In this document: positions 40,103-40,372 of the stretch, one piece after another | How positions within the stretch are numbered: the first letter of the stretch is position 1 | Layout: each line of letters opens with the position of its first letter | DNA from: UKL13-3 sp964392775 | GTDB taxonomy: Bacteria > Bacteroidota > Bacteroidia > UKL13-3 | Direction: 5' to 3' | DNA length: 40,372 nt | Assembly (NCBI GenBank): GCA_964392775.1 | Contig: CAYMRD010000024.1 | Coordinates: forward strand, 1-40,372 | Translations under genes and position numbers: made by a program | Notes under the pieces: model-generated | The model's input: only the letters and a program-made list of their open reading frames with translations | Database searches by the model: none | Told to the model about the DNA's origin: nothing

Positions 40103-40372
40103 TTTAGGCACATTTCCTCATCAATCAATCCGTAACCATAAGGCAATTATTCATAACACCGTTGAATGAAACGTTTGTATCGAGAAACAGTCACTTCGAG
40201 TGAGCATTGGGCAAGCCCTTGGCAGGAGCTTGTATCGAGAAGTGCTTCCTCAATCGTATCTGATACTTGTGCCCCAATCCATCCTCTGTCTGGCTACTAG
40301 AAGTAGGCAATGAATGAGTAATTAGTCCGCCCTCAAAAAGTATTCAAACCCAATGAATATACACATATCGTG
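40103..40372. repeat. Dispersed TCGAGAAGTG repeats at the window end
   Basis: No gene is seen in these 270 bp. CGTTTGTATCGAGAA (40172-40186), TCACTTCGAGTGAGCATTGG (40191-40210) and TGTATCGAGAAGTG (40231-40244) match the blocks at 20284-20443 in the same orientation. CTAGAAGTAGGCAATGAAT near 40297-40315 resembles CTAGAAGCAATGAAT at 20338-20352, so the similarity covers most of the element. Confidence 0.6.

Noticed and set aside
1..40372. CRISPR arrays, tRNA, rRNA, tmRNA or transposase genes
   Set aside because: No regularly spaced repeats with unique spacers, no cloverleaf-like sequence with T-loop and acceptor ends, and no transposase or integrase motif in any long reading frame.

Overview
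The window looks like chromosomal DNA of a Bacteroidota bacterium. The grounds are Bacteroidota-type promoters (TAnnTTTG boxes), almost no Shine-Dalgarno signals, several SPII lipoproteins, a large TamB-type protein and the families and gene order seen throughout. GC is moderate except for one visibly AT-richer block at about 6.1-9.5 kb. There are no tRNA, rRNA, CRISPR or transposase genes. Most genes are housekeeping.

Layout. 0.1-6.0 kb: a lipoprotein, dnaK, a small zinc-ribbon protein, a hotdog thioesterase, a spermidine-synthase-like methyltransferase and the t6A enzyme TsaC/Sua5. 6.1-9.5 kb, minus strand: an AT-rich module of a PepSY-like secreted protein, a predicted beta-barrel envelope protein and an OmpR-type response regulator/histidine kinase pair. 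Each of its three transcription units is preceded by the same 15-bp box at a fixed distance from a -7 element. A 118-bp inverted-repeat element lies on its upstream side. 9.8-17.8 kb: lepA, an HPP membrane protein followed by a frame-broken STAS-like gene, a ZIP metal transporter, a small membrane protein, an aminotransferase and FAD reductase pair, and a PduO-type cobalamin adenosyltransferase. 17.9-22.6 kb: cvfB-like S1 protein, divergent from the conserved trio of circularly permuted ATP-grasp, alpha-E and transglutaminase. Here the trio is split by 0.5 kb of repeats. 22.8-26.7 kb: a second OmpR-type two-component pair and a USP-like/lipocalin-like/YoaK operon. Both units carry TCTAAT direct repeats at 11-bp spacing, which suggests a local regulon. 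26.7-30.0 kb, minus strand: a polyprenyl-phosphate sugar transferase, a lipoprotein and a Gfo/Idh/MocA homologue that has lost its usual catalytic and cofactor motifs. 30.1-40.0 kb: pcm, a LysM lytic transglycosylase, tsaD divergent from tamB, and a C-terminal processing protease.

The main new observations are regulatory: two self-contained two-component modules with predicted operators visible in the DNA, and a recurring arrangement in which the -7 element lies only 3-8 nt before the start codon (ATG or TTG), implying many leaderless transcripts. Intergenic regions carry a small set of recurring repeat sequences. Functions are assigned from motif recognition only; no searches were run.
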